Origin: a virus
DNA: 31,449 nt
Virus record (IMG/VR): IMGVR_UViG_3300035187_001672
Span: 1-31,449 of that record
Strand: one strand, 5' to 3'
Position 1 is the stretch's first letter, and every line of letters begins with the position of its first letter. The translations under genes and the position numbers were made by a program. Below the pieces are notes generated by a model. The model was given only the letters and a program-made list of their open reading frames with translations. It searched no databases and was not told the DNA's origin. Of the stretch, positions 13,319 to 21,526 are shown piece by piece.

Positions 13319-14587
13319 TCAAACCCTTCTCCACTGACCCATCGCCGGCTGCGGTCGGGAAGCCTCGCGCTGCAGCGAGCGCACCATGGCGGCGTAATAC
13401 GGGTCGTTCTCCATCATGGACTGGTGGCGCGAGCTACGCTCTTGAGCGGCCTGCGCCTCCTGCTGCTTCCGGCGCGCGGCAGCAGCGTCCTCCATCGCCC
13501 ATTGCTCCTGCTGCATCTGGGGGCGACTGCGGTAAAAAGTCCCCGCGGTGCGGTTGAACAGGTCATTCACGCCAGCAGTCGAAGCGGTGTAGTTCTGCTT
13601 GGCATCACCCCAGCCGCTGTTCAGGTCGCTTTGAACCGTGCCGATGCGCGAGGCCGAATCCGAGTAGCCACCAGCCAAGGCGTCCAGAAGCGAGCCGGTC
13701 GGGATGGGCTGTCCGGGGCGGTAAGTGCCCGCCATCGATTGTCGGTTGTTGTCGTAGAACTGATCCATTCCCGCCGCGGACGCGCCAAGGTTCATCTGAT
13801 TGAAGTTCATCAGCGCGTTGTACGCATCACCGACCATGGTGCGAGGCGTATTGCGGGCGATTTCCTGGTCGGCGTTGAGCGAGTTCAACCCGGAGGAGTA
13901 GTTGCTGTTGAGTGAGTTGAGTTCAGCGCCGTTGTTGATGTCGCCGCGCAGGCTCTCAAGCATGCTGAAGCCGGAACCACCGCCGGACGGCATGCTGCCA
14001 CCTTGCGATGGAGTGCCGGTCGCTCCGCCCACCAACCCAGGAAGCGCAGCAGACACATCCCGTCCGACCTGCATCGCAGCGCCAGACTTACCCAGCCCCG
14101 CCAGAGCGTTGTACCGCCCCACCCCCAGCTGGCTCACGGCGCTCTGGTTGGCTCCGGTCATGTCGGCCAGGGACTTCTGGTAGCCGTTCTGGTTCTGCGC
14201 CCACGCCTGCAGGCCCTGCCCGGCCACGTTGCCATAGTTGGCCATGGCGGCAGTGCCAAGATTGGAGACAGCGGCCTGCCGGGCGGCTTCGGCAGCGGAC
14301 GCCGATTGGTTCATGGCCTGCGCGTTGTTCCATGTGTTGCCTAGTGCGTTGGCAACTCCGCCGATTCCGCTGGCCATGGCCGCGTAGTTCTGCGCGTAGC
14401 TGTTCCCAAGCCCCTGAAGAGCCTGGTTGTAGGAGCCATAGCCCTGATTGTATGACCCGTACATGTTTGCCAGCGCCCCGGCAAACTGACTTGGGGCGCT
14501 GGCAACCTGGGTGCCAACTCCAGTGGCAAAGGGAATGGCGGTGTTCGCGCCCCACGGGGCAATCAGCGTGCCGTTGAATGCAGACAT
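13319..14587 (-). CDS. Ala/Asn/Gln-rich internal virion-type protein, 422 aa
   Basis: ATG at 14587 with AGGAG, 6-nt spacer. Residues ~40-170 are a low-complexity helix with Tyr/Asn/Gln repeats (MYGSYNQGYGSYNQALQGLG). A Gly/Ser hinge (PSQGGSMPSGGGSGFSML) divides it from a second helical half. The C-terminus is a charged Ala/Gln/Arg helix (AMEDAAAARRKQQEAQAAQE) ending SRPQPAMGQWRRV. No enzyme motif or membrane segment is clear. It heads the run of six coiled-coil or repeat proteins leading to the 1216-aa gene, so a structural or ejected role is likely. The repeated GSYNQ units are a minor oddity. Confidence 0.62.
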   Translation of the reverse strand: MSAFNGTLIAPWGANTAIPFATGVGTQVASAPSQFAGALANMYGSYNQGYGSYNQALQGLGNSYAQNYAAMASGIGGVANALGNTWNNAQAMNQSASAAEAARQAAVSNLGTAAMANYGNVAGQGLQAWAQNQNGYQKSLADMTGANQSAVSQLGVGRYNALAGLGKSGAAMQVGRDVSAALPGLVGGATGTPSQGGSMPSGGGSGFSMLESLRGDINNGAELNSLNSNYSSGLNSLNADQEIARNTPRTMVGDAYNALMNFNQMNLGASAAGMDQFYDNNRQSMAGTYRPGQPIPTGSLLDALAGGYSDSASRIGTVQSDLNSGWGDAKQNYTASTAGVNDLFNRTAGTFYRSRPQMQQEQWAMEDAAAARRKQQEAQAAQERSSRHQSMMENDPYYAAMVRSLQREASRPQPAMGQWRRV

Positions 14588-14596
14588 GCGTGTCTC

Positions 14597-15817
14597 CTAC
14601 CTGTTAATGCCCCGGAACGGGCGTTTCAGTGCCGACAGCGAAATCGCCGCCAAAATCAGCACTGCGCCGGCGGGCAGGGGACACCACAACTCCCGCTTCC
14701 CTGCCTCCTCCTTGAGCCAGCCGCAGATTTCGGGCAGGCGCTTCAGGCACTCCCACCCGCCCCACTGGTCCATCTGCAAGGCCCGGGCGTTGCAACTGCA
14801 GGTCGGGGAGGCGACGATCCCCACCAGACTCAGGAGCCATTTGAGTTCAGCCCCCGGCCCCGGAGGCGGCGGTTCCTCCCCGGCCGCATAAACGATTGGC
14901 TCCCCAACGGATGCTGGAGTGTAGCCGGGGCAGGGGTCCACAGAGATGGTGCCCGTGAACACGCCGAGATTGTCGCCAATCACCGTGTCGTTCTGTCGCA
15001 GGTACAAACGGCCCGCCCCGGGCGTGTTGGTGTAGCTAGATCCGACCAAGAATGGGATGCCGCCGACTCCGATCCTGCCGATCAGCGCCATGTGGCACGG
15101 ACCCGATACAACGTCTGCCGCAGGACAGCAGTTGCACGCCCCAGAGGTCACGCCGTTGGGGGTAGCTGTGCTTCCTGCCCCAGCCCAGCGAACCGTGCCC
15201 GCCACATCGCCGCCGCTGGCGGAGGCCGTGATTGTGACGGCCTGCCCTGTCGTAAGGGTGACGCCTGTGTCCACCCAGGCGTTAACTTGGACATCGACAG
15301 TGAAGTTTGCAGTGGTGGCAGCAAGGCATCCGCTGGCCCCGCAGCATTTATATCCCGCAGGGCAGCAGTCATACACCAAGTAGTAAGGGTTGTTGCCGTA
15401 GCAAAAGGTGAAACCGTCCTCGCACAGATTGCGGCATAGGCCGTAGTCGCAATACTGGCTGACCGGGCAGCATGTGCCTGAGCAGCACTCCCGCTGCCCG
15501 GTGCATGTGCTAACGCACGCTCCAGTGGACGTGTTGCATGCCTCGCACAGCAGCGTAGCGCACCCGCCGCTTGCAATGCCAGCCGCCTTAATGGCGTTGC
15601 AATTGCAAGACGCAGCAGCGACAGTCTGCCCGCCGCCGTGCGCGCACTGGCAAGGATCCACCACTTGGCAGGCAGCGGACAATGATATGCATGGCTGAGC
15701 ACCACACCCGGCACCGGTAGTGAATCCGCCCTGCCTGTAGGCGCACTCAGATTCGGTGGTCGCTATGCAGGTGGATCCGTCGCAGCATCGCCCCGCCTCA
15801 CAACACGCGCAGGGCAT
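14597..15817 (-). CDS. Cys-rich protein with LecA/PA-IL-like lectin domain and C-terminal membrane segment, 406 aa
   Basis: Three parts. Residues 1-165 hold dense Cys repeats (CACCEAGRCCDGSTCIATTE; CCSGTCCPVSQYC; CCPAGYKCCG), recalling CC..G.C...T...C modules I remember from Planctomycetota proteins. Residues ~172-293 look like a LecA/PA-IL-type lectin: VQVNAWVDTGVTLTTGQAVT opens it and GRLYLRQNDTVIGDNLGVFT (269-288) carries the N-D and D-N pairs that bind calcium and sugar in that family. A Pro linker (EEPPPPGPG) precedes CSCNARALQMDQWGGWECLK and CGWLKEEAGKRELW, a C-terminal module also reminiscent of planctomycete proteins, with a hydrophobic segment (PLPAGAVLILAAISLSAL, 381-398). The start overlaps the previous stop (TAATG). 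A sugar-binding virion surface protein is likely; the disulfide-rich part would need an oxidising setting. Confidence 0.7.
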   Translation of the reverse strand: MPCACCEAGRCCDGSTCIATTESECAYRQGGFTTGAGCGAQPCISLSAACQVVDPCQCAHGGGQTVAAASCNCNAIKAAGIASGGCATLLCEACNTSTGACVSTCTGQRECCSGTCCPVSQYCDYGLCRNLCEDGFTFCYGNNPYYLVYDCCPAGYKCCGASGCLAATTANFTVDVQVNAWVDTGVTLTTGQAVTITASASGGDVAGTVRWAGAGSTATPNGVTSGACNCCPAADVVSGPCHMALIGRIGVGGIPFLVGSSYTNTPGAGRLYLRQNDTVIGDNLGVFTGTISVDPCPGYTPASVGEPIVYAAGEEPPPPGPGAELKWLLSLVGIVASPTCSCNARALQMDQWGGWECLKRLPEICGWLKEEAGKRELWCPLPAGAVLILAAISLSALKRPFRGINR

Positions 15818-17283
15818 TAGATTCTCGGCCTCAAGTAGATGATGAAGTCCGACTTCTTGCCGACCGTGAGATTGAGCGTTTTGGTTACCGCTCCGGATTT
15901 GATGGTGACGGCGTTGTCGCGAAGGGCGGCGGTTTCAGCCTCCTTCACAAGAATTGATCCAGTGGCTTCAAACGGCGGCGAGGTTGTGCCTGCCTTAATA
16001 GTCAGCGTGGCATCTGCCTTGGTGATGGTGACCGCCGCATTGGTGCTGCCGGTGGTCGGGGAGAACGCGATCCCAGCAACCGACAGCGTCGGGGTGACGG
16101 ACGCCGTGGAACTCGTCAGTGAGACGCTGGGAGTGGAGATGGTCACCGGCACCGTGGTGGTTCCCGTGAGCGTCACAGGCCCAGAGACCTTTCCCTGCGA
16201 AGAAATGGTCACGCCGGGGGAGCCGGCCATGTTGACCGTGTAGGTCTGGTTAGTAGTGGTGAGAACCAACTTGCAGTTGGCATCCAAATATCCGCCGGTA
16301 GGCATTGGGATGACTACCGTCCCGGCCAGCGTCCCTATCGTTGCAGCCACTGCGATGCCGGTAGGCGTGACATTAAATGTGCCGCCAGTCGGGCGAGTGA
16401 CGCTGCCGGTGATGGCGCCGCAGGTTGCCGTTGGGTGGGTGGTGTAGACGATAGCCCCACTGGCGGTGCCGCCGGATACCGTGCCGCCGGTTAGCGTGGC
16501 AAGGGACGCCGTGCCGCTCGCGGAGAAGGCCGTCAGGCTGACGCTTTCCACGGTGGGCACTGTCACTGTCCCCGTGACGGAGACTGGCGTAGAGACAACC
16601 TTGTTGGTGACATCGACGGTCTTGTTGGTGACCGTGCCGGCCTCATTCACCGATACTGTCCCCCGAACAGTCACATCCTTCAGGAACGTAGAAACCTGCG
16701 TGACGGCTGGCAGCGGAAAGAAGAATGGGCCGCCACCAAATCCGCCGCCGCCCTCTCCGCCGCCACCCTCGCCTGGCCCCATTCCGCCACCTCCGCCCGG
16801 CTCCACGGGCTGGGGGGCGGCGGGGTTGTTGATGGTAAGCGTCTCTACCGTCAGGTTGGTGATGCGCGAGTTATCGACGGTCAGGTTGTTATGAAACGAG
16901 TTTGCAAACGTGCTGTTGCCAGCCACGTTGAATGTGTCGCCGCCGAAGTAGTTGCTGTAATTAAACGCCTGGTTGATCGGGAAACTGAACTGGTGCCCGT
17001 CGTAGTTCTGTGTATTGGTGTTGTTGATCGTATTGCCTGCCACGTCCACCGTTACGCTTTGCCCAGCGGACGGCATGAGGCCGGAATAATCGCTTGGGTT
17101 CCAGGTGCCGGGCCGTGCCAAGGCGCCGGCGCCTGTGGAGGTGGGCGGCTGAAGATTGATCGCGCCGCGATGCGTGAGCGGCTGCTGGCAGTTGCCGAGA
17201 GCCTGCATCAACTGCCTGAGAGCCGCTTCTGGCAGCGCCCCAGAGAGAGCCTGCGCGAGGGCCGGCATGCTCTGTGTAAACAC
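15817..17283 (-). CDS. Beta-rich, glycine-linker structural protein, 488 aa
   Basis: Starts at GTG 17283, overlapping the nozzle stop as TAGTG. Residues 1-60 are helical then Pro-rich. About 70-165 are Asn/Thr-rich with repeated strands (NTINNTNTQNYDGHQFSFPI; LTVDNSRITNLTVETLTINN), like a beta-helix or fibre shaft. A Gly-rich linker (~175-205, GGGGGMGPGEGGGGEGGGGF) leads to long Thr/Val/Ser repeats of Ig-like beta character (TVRGTVSVNEAGTVTNKTVD). It ends VGKKSDFIIYLRPRI. I recognise no named family. It is coupled to the lectin-like gene, so an elongated virion appendage carrying or flanking the lectin is plausible. No enzyme motif. Confidence 0.65.
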   Translation of the reverse strand: MFTQSMPALAQALSGALPEAALRQLMQALGNCQQPLTHRGAINLQPPTSTGAGALARPGTWNPSDYSGLMPSAGQSVTVDVAGNTINNTNTQNYDGHQFSFPINQAFNYSNYFGGDTFNVAGNSTFANSFHNNLTVDNSRITNLTVETLTINNPAAPQPVEPGGGGGMGPGEGGGGEGGGGFGGGPFFFPLPAVTQVSTFLKDVTVRGTVSVNEAGTVTNKTVDVTNKVVSTPVSVTGTVTVPTVESVSLTAFSASGTASLATLTGGTVSGGTASGAIVYTTHPTATCGAITGSVTRPTGGTFNVTPTGIAVAATIGTLAGTVVIPMPTGGYLDANCKLVLTTTNQTYTVNMAGSPGVTISSQGKVSGPVTLTGTTTVPVTISTPSVSLTSSTASVTPTLSVAGIAFSPTTGSTNAAVTITKADATLTIKAGTTSPPFEATGSILVKEAETAALRDNAVTIKSGAVTKTLNLTVGKKSDFIIYLRPRI

Positions 17284-19874
17284 TACTTCACGCCCTCCAC
17301 AATCACGGCATGGATCACAGGGGTGTTGGCAGACGAAGACTGCGTGCCGGCCATGGCGAGCGCCACATGCCGATCGGCGCCAGCGGAGCGCTCCTCGTTG
17401 CCGCCGTAGTACATGGCGCGCGCCACGCCGCTAGCGTCACCAAGAGCAGAACGCGAACGCTTCATGTTGAGCGTGCTTGAGGAACCAGGCACGGACGCAA
17501 CAAACCCATCCCCACGGTCAGTGGCTACGGCGTTGGCGCGGGGCGTGTCTGAGCCGTTGAAGTGCCGGGAGAGCGAGAGGATCGCATCCCCGGAGGTCGG
17601 CGTGTAAACCACACTGACCCCCTGCCGGCCGTCTTCGTTGACGAGCGGCATGTGTCCGGAGCGGTAGCTGTATTGCACGGCTGTGCCGCCATCCGAATAG
17701 CCGGCCATCCGCACAAACCCACCCGCGGCGGTTCCGTAGGCGATGCCCTGCTGGCCTCCTGTGGCGTACGGGGCCGCCGCGGTCAAGCCGCTGGCGTACT
17801 GCTCCTCCCACCACGCCTTGGTGATGAGGCAATAGCAGAGCGCGCGCGTGGGAGAGGAGTCGGCGGATCGGCAGTAGAAGAAACGAACAGTCTTTGCGGA
17901 CTGGTCGGCGCAGACAAAGAACTGCTCGGCCTTGGAGAAATCCACCACACCGTCGCGGAAGTAGTTGTCCACCGGGACCGAGATTGGTTCCTCGCGCTGC
18001 CCGTCGAAAGCATAGATGCCGTAGCTGTCGGCAATGAAAGCCACCCCTCCCAAGACATCCCAGCATCGGCTGTTGAGGACACCGCGATAGGCGGCCAGCA
18101 TGATGCTGGCATCCAAGACAGGCTGGGCCACGTAGGTCAGCTTGTAGAGGTGGCGGGACTGCGCGGCAATCAGCGAGGCGCCAAGAGGAATCAGCGCCAC
18201 AATCGCATCGGAGTCGCCGGCGTTTTCCTGAACGACGATCTCGTTTTCTGGTGGGATGGATTCAGGCTCGTCCACCTCGGAAAAGAACAGGCTATTCGGC
18301 TTGTCGCCAGTGGTGTCTACCGCCAGCCAGCACCTGTCTTGGAACATGCAGGCCACGGAGAAGTTCCCTGGAGGGACGCCGAATCGCCGGGCGTTCAGCT
18401 GCCCGCTGGGGAGGGTTACTGGCAAAAGCCCGTAGCCGGCGCGCTCAACGTCGGCCAGCTGTTCGTCGGTGAAGGAGTCCGAGTAGGTGCCGGAAAAGTT
18501 GCCTGCCGTGCGCTGAATAGTGGCCACGCAGAACAGGAGTACGCTTTGGTCTGCAGTGGTTCGCCAGAGTTCCACGGCAGACACGCGGTCATCCAGCCCC
18601 GCATGGGCTAGGGTCCATGTCAGCGACGAGGCGCCTTCTTGCAGGTCCACTTCCACCAACTCCGAGATGGAAGAGCAGATGGGGCCGCGAAACTTTTCGG
18701 GCGTGGAATCGATATAGCGGATGGCACACTTGTACTTTCCGCGCATCACGTTGGAGATCGTCGCCCGCGCCGTGGCGTTGTAGTCGCCCAAGACAACAGT
18801 GGGCGGAAGTGAGTACCGGCCCCCACTGGACACCGTCACCTTGGTAATGCTGCCACCAGAGACGGTTGCGGTAGCTGCTGCAGCGGAGGAGGTGGTGTCG
18901 TTGGCGTTGGGAAGAAATGTGACGGCTGGGGGCGTAAGAAACCCAGTACCGCCGGTTGTCACGGTAACCGCCGCCACGCCGTACTGCATGCCGACAGACA
19001 GACTTCCGCCAGCGCCGCCGCCGCCCGTGAGCGAGGCCGTCACGGCACCAGTGGCTCCCGTACCACCGCTCAGCAAGTCAACGGACGAGATGGTGCCGGT
19101 GTCAGAAATGGTGACCGTGGCATTAGCCTGCGTCAGACCCTGCGCGCTGGAGAACACCACCGTGGGTGCGGAGGTGTAGCCGGTGCCGCCTGTGGAAATT
19201 GTCAGCGAAGATACGGACCCCAGAACGCCAACGGAGAACGCGGCCCCGGAGGCATTGCTGGCGCTCAGGCTGACGGTCGGCGCAGCTTGATATCCGGTGC
19301 CTGGTTCCGATATGGTGATGCCGACAACCCGTCCGCCGTTCACCTCCGCTCGCGCGACCGCAGACTTTGTCGGAGTGCCGCCCGTAAACGTCACAGTCGG
19401 CGCGGCAGAATAGCCAGCCCCGGGGAACACAACATTCACGGCATCGACATACCCCGCCATCGCAGTGCTGGCGACGGTGACCGCAGGCCCCTTGTAGGGC
19501 TTCTGAAGTCCGATGGGCTGCATCGTCCCGGCAGAGCCATCCCAGCGCAGGCCGCGCCCCATGCCGTCGAACGCATACAAGTCGTTGAACCGCGACCGCA
19601 CAAAAGATGCCGGCAAGATTGATTTGGTGTAGACGCTCGCCGTGGCCACTGCGTTGCCCGCAATCGTCACCGTGGGGGCAGAGGCGTAGCCTGTCCCTCC
19701 GTTGGTGATCACCACTGACTCCACCTGCGTGCCGGCCATGTGCGCCACTGCGGAGGCCCCAGAACCGCCGCCACCCGAGAAGCTCACCGCCGGTGGCGCC
19801 GTATACCCAGACCCTCCGGTGGTCATGGAGATGGAGACAACTTGGCCGGATCGACGCTGCGCGAGGTAAGTCAT
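17283..19874 (-). CDS. Tail nozzle / tail tube B-like protein, C-terminal piece with GGTGY repeats, 863 aa
   Basis: Two regions. Residues ~18-363 hold about eight copies of a GGTGY.SAPTVTFSG repeat (near 20, 59, 151, 191, 229, 270, 308 and 351), interrupted by a nozzle-like stretch (SFVRSRFNDLYAFDGMGRGL, 90-109). Residues ~380-863 read as the beta-propeller-like body of podophage nozzle proteins: YIDSTPEKFRGPICSSISEL, CWLAVDTTGDKPNSLFFSEV, AFIADSYGIYAFDGQREEPI, ITKAWWEEQYASG. The ATG at 19874 overlaps the previous stop as TAATG. The 91-aa upstream product looks like the missing N-terminus, so the nozzle appears split. It follows the head-tail adaptor gene, the usual order. Nozzle proteins close the tail and let DNA pass. 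Confidence 0.75.
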   Translation of the reverse strand: MTYLAQRRSGQVVSISMTTGGSGYTAPPAVSFSGGGGSGASAVAHMAGTQVESVVITNGGTGYASAPTVTIAGNAVATASVYTKSILPASFVRSRFNDLYAFDGMGRGLRWDGSAGTMQPIGLQKPYKGPAVTVASTAMAGYVDAVNVVFPGAGYSAAPTVTFTGGTPTKSAVARAEVNGGRVVGITISEPGTGYQAAPTVSLSASNASGAAFSVGVLGSVSSLTISTGGTGYTSAPTVVFSSAQGLTQANATVTISDTGTISSVDLLSGGTGATGAVTASLTGGGGAGGSLSVGMQYGVAAVTVTTGGTGFLTPPAVTFLPNANDTTSSAAAATATVSGGSITKVTVSSGGRYSLPPTVVLGDYNATARATISNVMRGKYKCAIRYIDSTPEKFRGPICSSISELVEVDLQEGASSLTWTLAHAGLDDRVSAVELWRTTADQSVLLFCVATIQRTAGNFSGTYSDSFTDEQLADVERAGYGLLPVTLPSGQLNARRFGVPPGNFSVACMFQDRCWLAVDTTGDKPNSLFFSEVDEPESIPPENEIVVQENAGDSDAIVALIPLGASLIAAQSRHLYKLTYVAQPVLDASIMLAAYRGVLNSRCWDVLGGVAFIADSYGIYAFDGQREEPISVPVDNYFRDGVVDFSKAEQFFVCADQSAKTVRFFYCRSADSSPTRALCYCLITKAWWEEQYASGLTAAAPYATGGQQGIAYGTAAGGFVRMAGYSDGGTAVQYSYRSGHMPLVNEDGRQGVSVVYTPTSGDAILSLSRHFNGSDTPRANAVATDRGDGFVASVPGSSSTLNMKRSRSALGDASGVARAMYYGGNEERSAGADRHVALAMAGTQSSSANTPVIHAVIVEGVK

Positions 19875-20149
19875 TAAGCAGTGCCAGTTCTCACGGAGGA
19901 GTAGATGCGCCCGGCGGAGTCCTGGTAGACGAGATGCTCAGTGGTTCCGTTTTGGTAGCGGAACGCAGCACGCACAGGCGAGGTGGTGGAGTCGGCCGAT
20001 GTGAACGTGATGGCCTGCGTCCCGGGTCTGGCCGTCAACTGGCCGGGAACCAAGCACTGCAGGTTCACCTGCTCAACCGCTGCGCCTGCCGGGATGGAGT
20101 ACGGCGAAGCGTTGGTGACGAGGCCCGGCCATTTGTCGATGACGATCAT
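19874..20149 (-). CDS. N-terminal piece of split tail nozzle protein, 91 aa
   Basis: ATG at 20149 overlaps the adaptor stop as ATGA. The product runs MIVIDKWPGLVTNASPYSIP, then GAAVEQVNLQCLVPGQLTAR and PGTQAI. This matches the N-terminal strand of podophage nozzle proteins, which open with a G-(L/I)-x-T-x-x-(D/S)-P-x-x-(I/L)-P-x-G-A pattern, then N-L and an (R/K)-x-G end. It stops at TAA, whose last base is the first base of the ATG of the 863-aa nozzle body. A free-standing 91-residue nozzle tip is unusual; joined to the next ORF the product would be a conventional protein of about 950 residues. Confidence 0.75.
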   Translation of the reverse strand: MIVIDKWPGLVTNASPYSIPAGAAVEQVNLQCLVPGQLTARPGTQAITFTSADSTTSPVRAAFRYQNGTTEHLVYQDSAGRIYSSVRTGTA

Positions 20150-21282
20150 GGGTTCCCACCGTCGAAGTTGTCGGCTTGCAGCGGAGTCCTCCAGGCCATG
20201 GCGTCGAAGATGACGCGCTGCGGTTGCTGGAACGGCGTCAGAACATCGGACTCCATGGCCAGACGCAGGTCGCGCTGGTACATGGCGAACGCATTGTCTG
20301 GCTTGGTGCCGCGCGTGCGGGCCAGCCAGTAGGAGGCACAGGACAGGAACCCGTTGGTCATGCCCGGGGACATGTCCACAATGTCGGTGACGAGGTACTT
20401 GGCCCCAGTAGCCGTGAGAGAGGTCGCCAGCGTGCAAGAGGTCGCACTGGCTACCGCGGCGATCACCGCCTCGCCTTGGTACGGCGTCAGCGAACCCTCG
20501 GCCCCGGGAGTGTCTGTGGATGTGCCGACCCGAAGCACAGACCCAACCATCGAAGAAGTGAAGGCCGTGCCCGTCCCGGTCACCGCGGTTCCCGAAATGG
20601 TGACTGTCCCCTGCCGGGAGCTAGCCTCATGCCCAGAGATCCGCAGCCGGCGCGGTAGCCTGCGGTAGGTGAAGTCCAGGTTGGAATTCGCAACCGGATA
20701 GCCGACCACCTTGATCGCCCAGCCCGTGCCGTTGGGGTCTTTGAGTACCGTCCACGCATGCGGCGGGCCAGCGAGGTTGTTGGCGTTCTCCAGCTTCATC
20801 GCCTGGTCGGCCGACACGTAGATGAACCGCGTCCACGCCACATGGTCGATTGGCGAATCCAGCGACCGAAAGTCACTGGGAAGGGGGAACGTGTCTTGGT
20901 ACAGCGTGGCCGCCGTAGCGTTCACAAAGTCGCTGGAGGGCGTCAGCACTGGATCGCAGAGCAGGCGAGTGTTGTTCACGCGCGTGGCGATCTTGGCAAC
21001 CGTGTTGTGGACGCGCATGCGACACAGGGTGGCGTTGACGGGGAACGCATCGCCTGACGCCAAGTCGAAGAACCGGGTGTCTTGGCTGTAGGTGACAGAC
21101 CCGTACCAGTTGATGGAGAACCGGATGCGCCCGTGGGTCTGGTAGTAGTTCCAGTCGCGGATCGTAGACAGTTCGCTGTAGGCTCTTTGGATGGAGGTGC
21201 GGATGTCCGTTTGCTCAGCATCCTGCGGCCCGCCGAAGCTGCTGGTGATCAGATGTTCGACTGCGTCGTAGTAGGTCAGCAT
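20146..21282 (-). CDS. Head-tail adaptor (tail tube A / gp4-like) protein, 378 aa
   Basis: Begins MLTYYDAVEHLITSSFGGPQ with a helical bundle including IQRAYSELSTIRDWNYYQTH, the I...AY.EL..IRDW motif of podophage adaptors that bind the portal ring. A beta-rich region carries TVTISGTAVTGTGTAFTSSM-VGSVLRVG and YLVTDIVDMSPGM, blocks I know from this family. A final helical segment (YWLARTRGTKPDNAFAMYQR) and the tail TPLQADNFDGGNP follow. The start overlaps the previous stop as TGATG and the end overlaps the nozzle N-piece as ATGA. Adaptor followed by nozzle is the standard neck order. No capsid gene lies beside it, which is odd. Confidence 0.78.
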   Translation of the reverse strand: MLTYYDAVEHLITSSFGGPQDAEQTDIRTSIQRAYSELSTIRDWNYYQTHGRIRFSINWYGSVTYSQDTRFFDLASGDAFPVNATLCRMRVHNTVAKIATRVNNTRLLCDPVLTPSSDFVNATAATLYQDTFPLPSDFRSLDSPIDHVAWTRFIYVSADQAMKLENANNLAGPPHAWTVLKDPNGTGWAIKVVGYPVANSNLDFTYRRLPRRLRISGHEASSRQGTVTISGTAVTGTGTAFTSSMVGSVLRVGTSTDTPGAEGSLTPYQGEAVIAAVASATSCTLATSLTATGAKYLVTDIVDMSPGMTNGFLSCASYWLARTRGTKPDNAFAMYQRDLRLAMESDVLTPFQQPQRVIFDAMAWRTPLQADNFDGGNP

Positions 21283-21524
21283 CAGCCTTCACCTGCAAGT
21301 CTGGCTTGATAAGCCTGGATTACTTCGGGCGTCCAAACGGTGGTGGCAATAGCGACTACGCGCGCGTCCTGGCCAGCCAAGTCATCGCCCGGCGCAAGTG
21401 TGTGGCGGTGGTAAGAGCGCGCTATCTCCGCGCCGTCCTCCGCAACGACAGTGGCCTCGCGAATAGACAAGACTCCGCGACTGTCAACAGTGATAGAATC
21501 GATCTCAGAGTGTTTAGTGATCAT
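21282..21524 (-). CDS. Conserved phage small protein, 80 aa
   Basis: The product (MITKHSEIDSITVDSRGVLS, then REATVVAEDGAEIARSYHRH, ending TPEVIQAYQARLAGEG) matches a small protein I recall beside tail-fibre and structural genes in many phages and prophages. The opening is MITK..EID.I.V...G.(I/L).(V/I)R; it then has an E-DG-E...S.HR..L.PG.DL..Q/K segment and a V-W-TP-E-V-I-x-A-Y end. Function is unknown. It starts 2 nt after the fibre stop (TAATCATG) and overlaps the adaptor start as TGATG. Confidence 0.72.
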   Translation of the reverse strand: MITKHSEIDSITVDSRGVLSIREATVVAEDGAEIARSYHRHTLAPGDDLAGQDARVVAIATTVWTPEVIQAYQARLAGEG

Positions 21525-21526
21525 GA

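Noticed and set aside
13169-13915. 248-aa plus-strand ORF
   Set aside because: Lies opposite three structural genes with better codon pattern and junctions; residues are Arg/His/Val-biased, as expected for the complement of a GC-rich gene.
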